From an uncultured Flavobacteriaceae bacterium (GTDB lineage Bacteria; Bacteroidota; Bacteroidia; Flavobacteriales; Flavobacteriaceae): DNA of 64,000 bases. The notes beneath the pieces are model-generated. The model ran no database searches, was not told where the DNA came from, and was given only the letters and a program-made list of their open reading frames with translations. Shown here one piece after another: positions 1-8,621 of the stretch (the stretch's first letter is position 1; each line of letters starts with the position of its first letter). The stretch covers positions 1 through 64,000 of the forward strand of contig CANMSA010000012.1 of the NCBI GenBank assembly GCA_947500385.1, given 5' to 3'. The position numbers and the translations under genes are program-made.

Positions 1-193
1 AGGGCGCGTAAGATGATATTCCATACTCCATGCTTAAAAGATACGTGGCCTATGTTGGGCCGTATAAAACTAAAAAAACTCGATTACCGTCCCATTATAA
101 TGTCAACAAAATTGTCGCTTACCGCGACAGTTGGCAGTAACGAGTAAGCAGTATCCACTGCCTACTACATACTTAAGACTGCCGACTCAAATT
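1..193 (+). other. Spacer upstream of the 5S rRNA gene
   Basis: No open reading frame or tRNA is apparent here. Position just upstream of a same-strand 5S gene suggests the 23S-5S spacer of an rRNA operon. I do not recognise the 3' end of 23S rRNA in it, so 23S probably ends before the window. A short inverted repeat (GGCAGT near 133, ACTGCC near 157) could be part of a precursor stem, but this is weak. Confidence 0.4.
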
Positions 194-304
194 TTAGGTG
201 GCCATGGCGGCGGGGCTCACCCCTTACCATTCCGAACAGGGAAGTTAAGCCCGCCAGCGCCGATGGTACTGCTATACCAAGTGGGAGAGTAGGAAGCCGC
301 CTCC
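194..304 (+). rRNA. rrf: 5S ribosomal RNA
   Basis: The gene shows the conserved 5S core around 'CCGAACAGGGAAGTTAAGCC' and the later 'GATGGTACTGC' and 'GTGGGAGAGTAGG' blocks. Helix I closes the molecule: AGGTGGC at 196-202 pairs with GCCGCCT at 296-302. Length is about 110 nt, normal for Bacteroidota. It is the last gene of an rRNA operon whose 16S and 23S genes lie before the window, and it is followed at once by a strong terminator. Ends may be off by a few bases. Confidence 0.95.
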
Positions 305-310
305 TTCGAA

Positions 311-343
311 ACCCCGACCTCATTCGAGCGTCGGGGTTTTTTT
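311..343 (+). terminator. Intrinsic terminator of the rRNA operon
   Basis: CCCCGAC (312-318) pairs with GTCGGGG (330-336) around a loop of about 11 nt and is followed by a run of seven T. It sits 6 nt after the 5S rRNA end. Confidence 0.9.
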
Positions 344-649
344 ATGACCAATAGCCAAACACTATCAATTAGAAATCGATCTAATTACCGCTTATGACCA
401 ACAAAGACGTATTAGGGAAAACCGTCCTATAACAGGGTCATATGAATGGAATTAAGACTATTGACGATAGGTTATATGATCAAAACAATATGGTAGTAGA
501 TTAACTAACTATCCTTTAGATTTGAAGATGTGACCAACGCAAGGATGTACAAATTTTGGAAAAGGGGAACGCTACTGGGAAACAAAACCAAATTGACTTT
601 GACAAGTGCTTGGTTGGACGAACTTCTGGAAAAAACTGAAAGAAGAAGT
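344..649. other. Gene-poor stretch after the rRNA operon
   Basis: About 300 bases between the rRNA terminator and the 3' end of the first DUF4249 gene. A 74-codon plus-strand frame starting at 530 runs antisense into the end of that gene and has no recognisable homology. I see no tRNA, repeat or convincing promoter here. Confidence 0.5.
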
Positions 650-1543
650 TTACTCTATTATAAAAGTCTGATTAAAACTTTCGACAATGGCAAAATACCC
701 CAACGGAAAGGCTTGAGGACGATCCAAATTGTCTACCACATCTATATTGTCTAGTCCTGTCACATCAAAAACATTGCCGCGGGCAGTCGCAGCGGGAGTT
801 TCAAATACCCCTAAATTGTTCTGTGTTTGTTCCACCAAAAGGTTTACATAGTTGTAAAAGCTTTGATCGGCCCCTAAAATACTGACGGTTACCTCCTGAC
901 CAGCTTCCAGTTTTTTACTGTAGAAATACGAGAAGGTAAAGGGCTTTCCTTGATAAAATTGATCTTCGGTCACCAAAAATTCTCCGAAATCAAAATCAAA
1001 GACATAAAAATTATCAGCATCGGGATCATCCGTAAAAGATACGATCAATTCTTTGGAGTCTTCATCAAATAGCGTTTCCGTTCCTTGCTCTATTGTAGTG
1101 ATAGGAACGGCTTTCACATATTTAGTGGAGGCTGCGTATCGACGACCTTCATGGGTTATGACAAGTGTAAACAAAATATCATCATTAAGTATACTAGTTG
1201 GTATTCGTTGATCTTCCATAAAACTTGGGTCGGGCACATATATTCCTGAACCTTTGTCCAAATCGGTTAAGTTAGAGAAATTAGTGCGAATCGTTTCTCC
1301 TCTTTCATTTTTCGTTTCTATTATAATAATTGCACTTTCCAAAGAAGTAACCGGAGTAGCACCAAAAAAGTTGTTAGTTTGCGTGACGCGAATTTCAACG
1401 GGAACAAATTGTTCCGCTTCGTCTACACGTAAAATACCATTTATGATCAACCTTGGGGGCTCACTAGGAGTTTCAATATCAATCACATCTTCGCAACCAA
1501 AGGCGATAAGAGCAAAAAGAGAAACAAGTAATATTTTCTTCAT
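650..1543 (-). CDS. DUF4249-family lipoprotein (copy 1)
   Basis: Predicted 297-residue outer-membrane or periplasmic lipoprotein. The N-terminus is a lipoprotein signal (MKKILLVSLFALIAFGC) with the lipid-accepting Cys at residue 17; the body is the beta-rich DUF4249 domain with the family ending 'FPLGYFAIV'. The start at 1543 is preferred over the upstream ATG at 1648 because only it places the lipobox at the N-terminus. DUF4249 proteins usually accompany TonB-dependent receptors in Bacteroidota; here no receptor is adjacent. The next gene upstream on the same strand is a close paralog (nearly identical blocks around GADQxFYNYVNLLxEQT and TARGNVFDVTGLDNIDVVDN), pointing to tandem duplication. 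Molecular function is unknown. Confidence 0.85.
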   Translation of the reverse strand: MKKILLVSLFALIAFGCEDVIDIETPSEPPRLIINGILRVDEAEQFVPVEIRVTQTNNFFGATPVTSLESAIIIIETKNERGETIRTNFSNLTDLDKGSGIYVPDPSFMEDQRIPTSILNDDILFTLVITHEGRRYAASTKYVKAVPITTIEQGTETLFDEDSKELIVSFTDDPDADNFYVFDFDFGEFLVTEDQFYQGKPFTFSYFYSKKLEAGQEVTVSILGADQSFYNYVNLLVEQTQNNLGVFETPAATARGNVFDVTGLDNIDVVDNLDRPQAFPLGYFAIVESFNQTFIIE

Positions 1544-1584
1544 AGAATCTGTTGGACAGTTAACCAAATAAAGAGTGCATATAA

Positions 1585-1592
1585 CAAACTTA
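1585..1592 (-). promoter_or_regulatory. Candidate -7 box for DUF4249 copy 1
   Basis: The minus strand reads TAAGTTTG, a match to the Bacteroidota -7 consensus TAnnTTTG, about 41 nt before the start codon at 1543. A TTTG lies further upstream but with a spacer of about 24 nt, longer than usual, so the call is tentative. Confidence 0.35.
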
Positions 1593-1615
1593 TAACCCCA
1601 TAAACAGTGTGAATA

Positions 1616-1702
1616 GCAAATTATTAAAATAATGGATAACCGCTGCACTCAATTACCTTTATTTGTACAAAAGGGTTGGATTTAAGGTATATTTAACAAA
1701 AC
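1616..1702. repeat. Upstream half of tandem duplication (fossil promoter region)
   Basis: This segment carries GCAAATTATTAAA (1616-1628) and AGGTATATTTAACAAAAC (1685-1702). Both recur in the same order with almost the same spacing at 2774-2786 and 2844-2861. The offset (1158-1159 nt) matches the offset between the two DUF4249 start codons (1157 nt), so the duplicated unit included the region upstream of the gene. No plus-strand gene follows this copy. Confidence 0.75.
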
Positions 1703-1797
1703 CAATATCTATTCTCGGACTTGCGTTCCCCAAGTAAAAACCGAAAAAATCAGTAGCCTGCAGTAAAAATTTTTAGATCAAAAAGGAAAAGCGAATA

Positions 1798-2700
1798 TTA
1801 TTCTATAATCAAGGAACTTTGAAAAGTTTCGACAATCGCGAAATAACCCAAAGGAAAATCTTGGGGTCGCGCCAAATTATCTACTACATCAATATTATCA
1901 AGGCCAGTGACATCAAACACATTTCCGCGCGCTGTAGCTCTAGGTGTTTCGAAAATGCCCAAGTCATTTTCTGTTTGTTCGATTAATAGGTTGACATAAT
2001 TGTAAAACCCCTGGTCTGCTCCCAAAATTTGGACGGTAATTTCATCACCAGGTGTTAATTCCCGGTCATAGAAATAGGAAAACTCAAAAGACTTACCCTG
2101 ATAAAACTGATCTTCTGTTACCAAAAATGCTCCCGAACCGAAGTCGAACACATAGAAATTATCACGGGTTTCATCGTCTGTAAAAGCAACAATCAGCTCT
2201 GTAGCATCTTCATCAAGTAAGGTGGTATTTCCCTGGGATAACAGGTCTATTGGAGCTGACGGGGCATATCTCGTCTGGGCTGCATAACGCTTTCCCTCAT
2301 AGTCGATAATCAGGGTAAACAACGGGTTCAATTCCAATACGTCGGTTGAAATGCGCTGTTCGGTAGAAAATGAGGGGTCAGGGACATACACACCCGAGCC
2401 TTCATCGAGCTCCGTTAAATTCGAAACTCCGGTCCCGGATACCAGACCAAATTCATCGAACAGCTCCGTTATGATCACAATACTTTCCAAGGAAGCTACC
2501 GCTGTTTCCCCAAAAAATTCATCTGTTTGGGAAACCCTTATTTCGACCGGAATAAACTGCTCGTTTTCATCAACGTTCAGGATGCCGTTTACGATTAACC
2601 GAGGAGGTTCTGTAGGAGTGTCTATATCCACAACATCTTCGCAGCTATAACAGAAGCTCATGAAAATCAGTAACAGTATAATTCTCCGTATCATTGCCAT
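1798..2700 (-). CDS. DUF4249-family lipoprotein (copy 2)
   Basis: Predicted 300-residue lipoprotein, paralogous over its full length to the gene downstream of it on the same strand. The signal peptide ends at a Cys (CYSC, residue 20) just before the shared start of the mature protein (EDVVDIDTP versus EDVIDIETP). Both copies end in IIE, so both are complete. ATG at 2700 is used; a second ATG at 2694 would also leave a good signal. The 3' end is 254 nt from the start of copy 1, so the two need not share a transcript. The function of DUF4249 is not established; association with outer-membrane receptors is inferred from the family. Confidence 0.85.
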   Translation of the reverse strand: MAMIRRIILLLIFMSFCYSCEDVVDIDTPTEPPRLIVNGILNVDENEQFIPVEIRVSQTDEFFGETAVASLESIVIITELFDEFGLVSGTGVSNLTELDEGSGVYVPDPSFSTEQRISTDVLELNPLFTLIIDYEGKRYAAQTRYAPSAPIDLLSQGNTTLLDEDATELIVAFTDDETRDNFYVFDFGSGAFLVTEDQFYQGKSFEFSYFYDRELTPGDEITVQILGADQGFYNYVNLLIEQTENDLGIFETPRATARGNVFDVTGLDNIDVVDNLARPQDFPLGYFAIVETFQSSLIIE

Positions 2701-2773
2701 TCAAAAGTGAGATAGAAAATATAATTTTCTAAGGAGCGAAAAAACGTATTCGCTACGTATTCTTTCTAAAATG

Positions 2774-2861
2774 GCAAATTATTAAATTTCTAATGAACCA
2801 CTCAGCCTTGTCTGATGTATTTGGTATGAATCCTTCAATTTTTAGGTATATTTAACAAAAC
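2774..2861. repeat. Downstream half of tandem duplication, containing the amidohydrolase promoter region
   Basis: Contains GCAAATTATTAAA (2774-2786) and AGGTATATTTAACAAAAC (2844-2861), matching 1616-1702. In this copy the second element lies just before the amidohydrolase start at 2870. TATATTTA (2847-2854) resembles a -7 box with 15 nt to the ATG, and a TTG lies about 23 nt further upstream. Confidence 0.6.
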
Positions 2862-2869
2862 GATTTGCC

Positions 2870-4207
2870 ATGCAAAAAATATTTTCGGCTGTGGTCTTAT
2901 GCGCACTGGCCATACAGGGTTTTAGTCAGGAACAGCAACTTAAGGCCGTGGTAGGAGGAACCCTTATAGATGGTTTTGGGGGCGATCCTATTAAGAACAG
3001 TGTAATCATTATCGAAGGGGAGCGGATCAAGGCCGTTGGTACGTTAGACAATACACCCGTTCCCAAGGATGCGGAAGTAATTTCTACAGAAGGAATGACT
3101 GTTTTACCCGGCTTATGGGATATGCATGTGCATACAATGATCAACGGGCATGCAGACTATGCCTATTGGGATAAGACCTATCCTCCTTTGTTCGAAGATG
3201 TGATCATGCCGGCTTCGGCCCATCAACTGCTAATGGCGGGTGTTACCAGTGCACGTGACCTGGGCGGGCCATTGGAAGAGAGTATAGCGGTGCGCGATGC
3301 CATCAATAAGGGGGAAATACCAGGGGCTACGCTCTATGTGTCCGGGCCTTTTATTCAGCACAAACCCTATCCTGGGACCGAAGACTTTCGCTGGGGAGTA
3401 AATGGCCCGGAGGACGGACGAAAAAAAATTCGAAAATTGGCAAAAGCAGGCGTCGATGTGATCAAGCTCATCGATCAGGACCAAATGACCATGGCAGAAT
3501 TAAAGGCCGTGGTAGAGGAAGCGCACAAGCACAAGTTGAAAGTCGTGGCCCATGGCCACCGACCTGAGGAAATACGAAGAGGGTTATTGGTCGACGCCGA
3601 TTGTTTTGAACACACCGGGCTCTCTTCAGCACCGAAATACCCGGATGATGTGATGGACATGATCAAGGAGCGCACAGCTCAAATGAACAAAGGCCCGTTG
3701 TTCTGGTGCCCTACAGTTGAGGGGCTTTATAATTATGAATATGTGCGGGACCACCCCGAAAAACTGGACAATGACTCTTGGCACCGCGGACTTCCGGATA
3801 GTGTAATCGTGGATATCAAAAATAGTATTTCACACCCCGATCGACTGCCTTATTTTCAATTAACACCTTCCAGAAAGCCTACCTTGGAAACAAAGATCAA
3901 ACAACTTTTAGATGCTGGGGTAGTGCTGATGGTGGGAACTGATAGTGGTATTCCTATGAAGTTTCATAGCCAATCTACCTGGAACGAACTCGATGTTTGG
4001 GTGAATGAGTTTGGAATTGACCCCATGTACGCTATTCGAGGAGCCACCTACTGGCCGGCACTATGGATGGGTGTGGCCGATGAAGTTGGAACCATAACAC
4101 CCGGAAAATATGCCGATATCATAGCAGTAGATGGGGATGTATTGCGGTACATTAGTCTTTTGCAGGATGTGGATATGGTAATCAAGCATGGAAAGCGTTA
4201 CAAATAA
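2870..4207 (+). CDS. Exported amidohydrolase family protein (imidazolonepropionase-like)
   Basis: A 445-residue metal-dependent hydrolase of the amidohydrolase superfamily. It has a cleavable signal peptide (about residues 1-20, ending GFSQ), a small beta-sandwich split between N- and C-termini, and the TIM barrel. Metal-site residues are visible: HVH at 86-88 in 'LWDMHVHT', Lys199 in 'VIKLI', His228 in 'VVAHGH', His248 in 'CFEHTG' and Asp358 in 'VGTDSG'. The C-terminal 'GTITPGKYADIIAVDGD' is typical of the imidazolonepropionase-like/prolidase-like subgroup, whose known members cleave cyclic amides or Xaa-Pro-type peptides; the substrate here cannot be told. The next gene overlaps its 3' end by 20 nt, implying co-translation. 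Confidence 0.9.
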   Translation: MQKIFSAVVLCALAIQGFSQEQQLKAVVGGTLIDGFGGDPIKNSVIIIEGERIKAVGTLDNTPVPKDAEVISTEGMTVLPGLWDMHVHTMINGHADYAYWDKTYPPLFEDVIMPASAHQLLMAGVTSARDLGGPLEESIAVRDAINKGEIPGATLYVSGPFIQHKPYPGTEDFRWGVNGPEDGRKKIRKLAKAGVDVIKLIDQDQMTMAELKAVVEEAHKHKLKVVAHGHRPEEIRRGLLVDADCFEHTGLSSAPKYPDDVMDMIKERTAQMNKGPLFWCPTVEGLYNYEYVRDHPEKLDNDSWHRGLPDSVIVDIKNSISHPDRLPYFQLTPSRKPTLETKIKQLLDAGVVLMVGTDSGIPMKFHSQSTWNELDVWVNEFGIDPMYAIRGATYWPALWMGVADEVGTITPGKYADIIAVDGDVLRYISLLQDVDMVIKHGKRYK

Positions 4208-4847
4208 CAATGGGGGAAACGTCCCCGAAGTTGGATCACTGGAGGAAAAACTGAATACTGCTTCGCACGCCTTTGGGGTATTATTTGGCCTTATTGGACT
4301 GCCCTTGTTACTGCTACAAAGTTCAGATCGAACTGCCTATACCACTTTTTCAATTTGCTTGTATAGCGCTTCTTTTATAATGCTGTTCGGAGCTTCAACA
4401 ATGTATCACTATGTATCTCAACTAGATCTCAAGCGAAAGTTTCGAATACTGGATCATATAAGCATCTACTTCCTTATAGCAGGGACGTATACGCCTGTCG
4501 CATTAATTTCATTAGAAAACAGTCATGGTTGGATACTCTTTTATACTGTTTGGGGAATTGCTGCAATCGGCACTGTTTTAAAGCTCTTCTTTACGGGGAG
4601 GTATGAAGTGATATCCTTGTTGCTATACCTGGTAATGGGATGGTTGATCGTCATCGATTTTTCTGCTTTACAAACCGTCACTTCAGATACTGGGATTACA
4701 CTATTGTTCGGCGGTGGTTTGTTTTATACCTTGGGAATCGTATTTTACGCAGTCTCCAAAATACCGTACAATCACTTTATTTGGCACTTATTCGTTTTGG
4801 CTGGAAGCATTTGTCATTGGTTCTTTATCTATAACGATGTGGTGTAG
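4188..4847 (+). CDS. Hemolysin III / PAQR-family seven-helix membrane protein
   Basis: A 219-residue integral membrane protein with seven hydrophobic segments. Family motifs are present: 'EEKLNTASHAFG' near the N-terminus, 'STMYH', 'DHISIYFLIAGTYTP' in the middle and a C-terminal 'HFIWHLFVLAGSICHW'. The conserved His, Ser and Asp residues correspond to the zinc-site residues of PAQR/adiponectin-receptor relatives. The hemolysin name is historical; bacterial members probably act in membrane lipid homeostasis. The start overlaps the amidohydrolase by 20 nt, so the two form one transcript. It converges with the ThuA gene, with a single base between the stop codons. Confidence 0.9.
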   Translation: MESVTNNNGGNVPEVGSLEEKLNTASHAFGVLFGLIGLPLLLLQSSDRTAYTTFSICLYSASFIMLFGASTMYHYVSQLDLKRKFRILDHISIYFLIAGTYTPVALISLENSHGWILFYTVWGIAAIGTVLKLFFTGRYEVISLLLYLVMGWLIVIDFSALQTVTSDTGITLLFGGGLFYTLGIVFYAVSKIPYNHFIWHLFVLAGSICHWFFIYNDVV

Positions 4848-4848
4848 C

Positions 4849-5766
4849 TTAGTTTTCAATCGCTGAATCGTCACAAATAAGATCTCCACTTACATACTGG
4901 AGACCATCCAATAGAAACTGAAGGAGTTTAGGGTTTTCAAAACTATGGGCGTTATGGGAAGGAGCCGCATAAAAAACTCTTCCATCCCCATATTTTTTGA
5001 TCCAAGAAATGTATCTTATGTTTTCTTGTACCGATTCTCTCTTACCCATTAGTTGATCTGCCTTCATATAGAGCAATGGTCTGAAATTTGTTTCGAAATA
5101 GGCGTTGTTAAAAAAGTAGGGTTCATCTATATGCTGAAACCCTTCCCCTTCAAATGCACTTACCAGCGGGTGCATTTTATCTACCAATTGAACTTCAATT
5201 GTTTGCTGTTTGGGATGATAGTCGAAACTACCACCCACCATTTGGCCAAAAGCCTTTGATTTATTTTGCATCGTAATTCCTCCATGCAGTACCATTAAAC
5301 CTCCTCCATTTTCCACAAAATCGAGTAAATGAAGTTCTAACTTTCTTGCTTTTTCCAAACGTTTTTCTGCGCTTAAAAAATCCACTTCTGATAAGGCGTC
5401 CCAGAAAATATTGCGATTGTCGGGTTTTGAACAGTTGTTGTTTAATACGATGGCATCAAACTGTTTTAGACTTTCTGGATAAAAAGAACTTATATCGTTG
5501 GTAGTTGAAATTTCGAACGCACCACTTTTCCCCCCTAAAAGGCTTATCACAGCTTCGGTATGCGGTATGGTCCAGTGTTCGTAGCCCGTATGTAATGAAA
5601 AAACAAGGACCTTTCTTTTTTCGGACACCGCTATGGCGCTTTTCTTTGGAGCGAGACTATCAATTTTTGCCAGCCATTCCTGCGAAAGGGGAAAAGGTTC
5701 CAATTCTTGCGCAATCAAAATTTGAAAAGTACTGAGGACCAACAATAAAAAACATTTTTTCCGCAT
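4849..5766 (-). CDS. ThuA domain-containing exported protein
   Basis: 305-residue protein with an N-terminal signal peptide (MRKKCFLLLVLSTFQILIAQ) followed by a ThuA/class I glutamine-amidotransferase-like fold: 'RKVLVFSLHTGYEHWTIPH', 'FDAIVLNNNC', 'GGLMVLHGG' and 'GDGRVFYAAPSHN'. The Cys-His-Glu triad of true amidotransferases is not evident, as usual in ThuA proteins, many of which sit in sugar utilisation loci. The start is set at 5766 because the upstream ATG at 5793 adds nine residues before the signal. It stands alone between a convergent gene and a 150-nt gap. A second, more distant ThuA protein lies at 43.8 kb. Confidence 0.85.
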   Translation of the reverse strand: MRKKCFLLLVLSTFQILIAQELEPFPLSQEWLAKIDSLAPKKSAIAVSEKRKVLVFSLHTGYEHWTIPHTEAVISLLGGKSGAFEISTTNDISSFYPESLKQFDAIVLNNNCSKPDNRNIFWDALSEVDFLSAEKRLEKARKLELHLLDFVENGGGLMVLHGGITMQNKSKAFGQMVGGSFDYHPKQQTIEVQLVDKMHPLVSAFEGEGFQHIDEPYFFNNAYFETNFRPLLYMKADQLMGKRESVQENIRYISWIKKYGDGRVFYAAPSHNAHSFENPKLLQFLLDGLQYVSGDLICDDSAIEN

Positions 5767-5920
5767 AGGTTTGGCTATTACCGTGATAGTCATGTTAGAT
5801 AGGTTAAAATACTACATATCTGCGAGCCTTGTACTTCGGAATGTGGCTTTTAATGGTCGGATTTTTGCTATTTTTTACAAATAAAATACGATTTTACCAG
5901 GTGCTACTTCAAGGGGCCGC

Positions 5921-6349
5921 CTACCCTTCTAAAAGGGGTTTGAATTCTAGGAAAAATGCTTCCATCTTATCCATATGGTCATTTAGGAAAATCATGGTCT
6001 CTTGCCAAGTGTTTTTGGTATGAATAGAAACACCTTCTTTTTTGACATATACCCTTGAAATTTCTTTTTGATTTTCTAAAAAGAAAACATCTTCAAATTG
6101 CGCTTCCGGTAGATAATCTTCCAATAAAATAGCTTTCAAAGAAACGATTTTTTCCCAAAGATCGATGCGATGCGCCAGGTCTGCCGATTCGATGTCCATG
6201 GATACCATTGTATAGCGAACGGTAAAGTGAAACTTTAATGAGAAACCCTTTATGTTTGTGTTATAGCGTATCCACTTTCGGGGGTATGATTTCCCAAAAG
6301 CGATCCAAAAATCTTGACGCAGACGTTTTGATTCTTCTTTGCTGAACAT
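5921..6349 (-). CDS. DUF4268 domain-containing protein
   Basis: 142-residue soluble protein without signal or membrane segments. The features 'MFSKEESKRLRQDFWIAFGK', 'KGFSLKFHF', 'LWEKIVSLK' and 'WQETMIFLNDHMDKMEAFF' match the small DUF4268 family common in Bacteroidota. The start ATG shares one base with the stop of the upstream ZIP transporter (TAATG), so it is translationally coupled to it. No function is established; the constant pairing with a transporter gene would make a cytosolic accessory role possible, but that is inference. Confidence 0.8.
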   Translation of the reverse strand: MFSKEESKRLRQDFWIAFGKSYPRKWIRYNTNIKGFSLKFHFTVRYTMVSMDIESADLAHRIDLWEKIVSLKAILLEDYLPEAQFEDVFFLENQKEISRVYVKKEGVSIHTKNTWQETMIFLNDHMDKMEAFFLEFKPLLEG

Positions 6350-7020
6350 TAGAGCAGGTATGCTATGGTAATTCCTAGAATGATTACGATCAGTTTCCGC
6401 AAGTTAAATTTATGCCCCTCTGAACTCTCAAACAGGATAACCGTAGAAATATGTAGAAAAACACCGATGACCAAGCCGTTGATTTCCGTATAGTACCTAG
6501 TTACCCATTCAAAATTCGCGGCAATGTAGCTACCAAATGGCGTCATCAGCGAAAACAATGCAATGAAGAATATCGCTTTTGATAGGGGTATCTTAGAGTC
6601 TAACAGAAAAATACTAAGGATAATTGCGATGGGTACTTTGTGCACTAGGATACCATATAGAATATGGCCATGATGTTCTACTGGAAAGCCCTCTAAAAAA
6701 GAATGTATCGAAAGGCTTAAAAATAAAAGCCATGGAAAACTGGATTTTTCGCGATCTAAATGTACGTGCCCATGCTCCGCACCTTTTGAAAAGAACTCTA
6801 GGAAAATTTGCAATAAGATGCCCAACATGACGAAGAGCCCAACGGTTTTAGGATTTGAACCTGCATATACCGACGGAAAAAGCTCGAACATCGTAAGGGC
6901 TAGCAGAAAAGCACCACTAAAGGCCAATAGTAACTTAAAGTGTTCTTTGTTTTTGGGCTTTGCAATGATGATTAGCAGAAAGCTTAACAAGACCGCAATA
7001 ATGGGCAGAAAATAGTTCAT
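6349..7020 (-). CDS. ZIP-family divalent metal transporter
   Basis: 223-residue membrane protein with about seven or eight helices and ZIP signatures: 'LSIHSFLEGFPVEHHGH' carries the HSxxEG metal-site motif of helix IV, and 'GILVHKVPIAI' the helix V HK(x)P motif. A His-containing cytoplasmic loop (EHGHVHLD, about residues 82-89) fits a metal-sensing loop. It probably moves Zn2+ or a related divalent cation inward across the inner membrane. It is the first gene of a two-gene operon with DUF4268 and diverges from the THUMP methyltransferase. Confidence 0.88.
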   Translation of the reverse strand: MNYFLPIIAVLLSFLLIIIAKPKNKEHFKLLLAFSGAFLLALTMFELFPSVYAGSNPKTVGLFVMLGILLQIFLEFFSKGAEHGHVHLDREKSSFPWLLFLSLSIHSFLEGFPVEHHGHILYGILVHKVPIAIILSIFLLDSKIPLSKAIFFIALFSLMTPFGSYIAANFEWVTRYYTEINGLVIGVFLHISTVILFESSEGHKFNLRKLIVIILGITIAYLL

Positions 7021-7100
7021 TGGTTGTTGGTAATCAGTGGGTTTTATGGTAGGTTCTCCCTAAGGAGTCACCATTATCCCCACATCTGCAATTAGAAGCG

Positions 7101-7119
7101 CAAAATTAACCTATTTTTG
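7101..7119. promoter_or_regulatory. Back-to-back -7 boxes of the zip and THUMP-methyltransferase promoters
   Basis: Minus strand: TAATTTTG (complement of 7101-7108), giving an 80-nt leader for the ZIP gene. Plus strand: TATTTTTG (7112-7119), 20 nt before the ATG at 7140. Both match TAnnTTTG. No good -33 TTG is visible at the normal distance for either. Confidence 0.45.
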
Positions 7120-7139
7120 CCATTGATAGAATCATCTCA

Positions 7140-8321
7140 ATGAACAATAATTTCAAAATGGTCGCTAAAACGCTTTTCGGTTTCGAAGAGCTTTTGGCAA
7201 AAGAATTACGGAACCTAGGAGCAGGGAATGTAAAGGAAGGAACGCGAAGCGTTTCGTTTACCGGGGATACGGGTTTTATGTACAAGGCAAACCTTTGTCT
7301 ACGCACGGCTATTAAGATTATGAAGCCGATACAGGCATTTTCGGTACGAAACGAAAACGAGCTCTATAAAAAAGTATATGCGATGCCCTGGGAAGAATAT
7401 TTGTCGGTCGATACTACTTTTGCGATCGATGCCACGGTACACTCCGATAATTTTACCCATTCACTATATGTTTCCCAAAAAACGAAAGATGCCATTGTGG
7501 ATAAATTTAGGGATATGGATGGGAAGCGTCCCGATGTTGACGTAAAGTTTCCCGATGTACGTATCAACATCCATATTCACAAAGACCATTGCAATGTTTC
7601 GTTAGATAGTTCAGGGAGGTCCCTACACCAGCGAGGGTACCGTACCGCAACGAATATTGCCCCTATAAATGAGGTCCTGGCGGCAGGACTTCTCTTACTG
7701 AGCGGATGGGATGGCCGTTCTGATTTTATGGATCCCATGTGCGGTAGTGGCACCTTCTTGACGGAAGCTGCGATGATTGCCTGTAATATTCCTGCAAATA
7801 TTAACCGTAAAGAGTTTGCTTTTGAAAAATGGGAGGATTTTGACGAGGCCCTTTTCGACAAGATTACAGAGGCCAGTCTTAAGAAAACCCGGGAGTTTCA
7901 TCATAGGATCGTAGGTTATGACAAAGCCCCGTCGGCTGTGCGTAAAGCCCAGGATAACATTGAAAATGCAAACCTTTCCGACTATATCACCGTAGAGCGC
8001 AAGAATTTTTTCCAAACACAAAAACCTATGGATGCCCCGTTGCACATGGTGTTCAATCCTCCTTATGGCGAGCGTCTTAATTTGGACATGGAAGATTTCT
8101 ATGCGTCTATTGGCGATACATTGAAACAGGCCTATCCGGGAACGGATGCCTGGCTTATCACTTCGAATTTGGAAGCCTTAAAGTTTGTAGGTTTACGACC
8201 TTCCCGAAAAATAAAAGTGTTCAATAGTCACTTAGAATCGCGTTTGGTCAAGTATGTAATGTACGAAGGGAGTAAAAAGGCAAATTACAAGCCCGACACC
8301 CAAGAAGCTTCCGAAGAGTAA
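7140..8321 (+). CDS. THUMP domain class I SAM-dependent RNA methyltransferase (RlmL-N/Trm14-like)
   Basis: 393-residue cytosolic RNA methyltransferase. The N-terminal ferredoxin-like/THUMP region covers about residues 1-160 and the Rossmann methyltransferase about 165-380. Motif I is 'DPMCGSGTFLTEA' (198-210) and the catalytic motif IV 'NPPYG' (306-310) is the N2-guanine methyltransferase type. The family includes the N-terminal half of E. coli RlmL, which makes m2G2445 in 23S rRNA; this protein lacks the second (RlmK) methyltransferase domain of the E. coli fusion. Position 2445 is therefore the likely target but is inferred. Confidence 0.88.
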   Translation: MNNNFKMVAKTLFGFEELLAKELRNLGAGNVKEGTRSVSFTGDTGFMYKANLCLRTAIKIMKPIQAFSVRNENELYKKVYAMPWEEYLSVDTTFAIDATVHSDNFTHSLYVSQKTKDAIVDKFRDMDGKRPDVDVKFPDVRINIHIHKDHCNVSLDSSGRSLHQRGYRTATNIAPINEVLAAGLLLLSGWDGRSDFMDPMCGSGTFLTEAAMIACNIPANINRKEFAFEKWEDFDEALFDKITEASLKKTREFHHRIVGYDKAPSAVRKAQDNIENANLSDYITVERKNFFQTQKPMDAPLHMVFNPPYGERLNLDMEDFYASIGDTLKQAYPGTDAWLITSNLEALKFVGLRPSRKIKVFNSHLESRLVKYVMYEGSKKANYKPDTQEASEE

Positions 8322-8359
8322 GAGGGCAGCCGTATAGAATAATCAAAAGAATTTCAACC

Positions 8360-8593
8360 ATGCGTCCTAAACACCGAGCAATACTTTTCAACTTTATTGG
8401 TTTTGCGATCATTTTCATAATAGCCCGCTTGATTTTGGGTAATTTTTTGACGATTCATAGGCTATTCTTAGCACTTATCGCTGCCATTATTGCAAATGTA
8501 TTGGCTCCAAAATTTACAGCTACTACAGCAGATGACGGTAAAGAAAAGGTGTTGATGAAGTGGATTTTCACCAAAGGCTTTAAAGAAGTTTAA
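8360..8593 (+). CDS. Small two-helix membrane protein
   Basis: 77 residues with two hydrophobic segments (about 9-29 and 33-48) and a positively charged tail. It starts 38 nt after the methyltransferase on the same strand and may share its transcript. Small proteins of this kind occur in related flavobacteria, but I do not recognise a characterised family. Confidence 0.65.
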   Translation: MRPKHRAILFNFIGFAIIFIIARLILGNFLTIHRLFLALIAAIIANVLAPKFTATTADDGKEKVLMKWIFTKGFKEV

Positions 8594-8621
8594 AATTGTG
8601 TTCTGAAATAAGTTCGATACA

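Noticed and set aside
1-190. 3' end of 23S rRNA
   Set aside because: I could not recognise the conserved 23S 3' terminal sequence here, so only a spacer is reported.
530-754. 74-codon plus-strand frame after the rRNA operon
   Set aside because: Runs antisense into the end of the DUF4249 gene, has no recognisable homology and no promoter.
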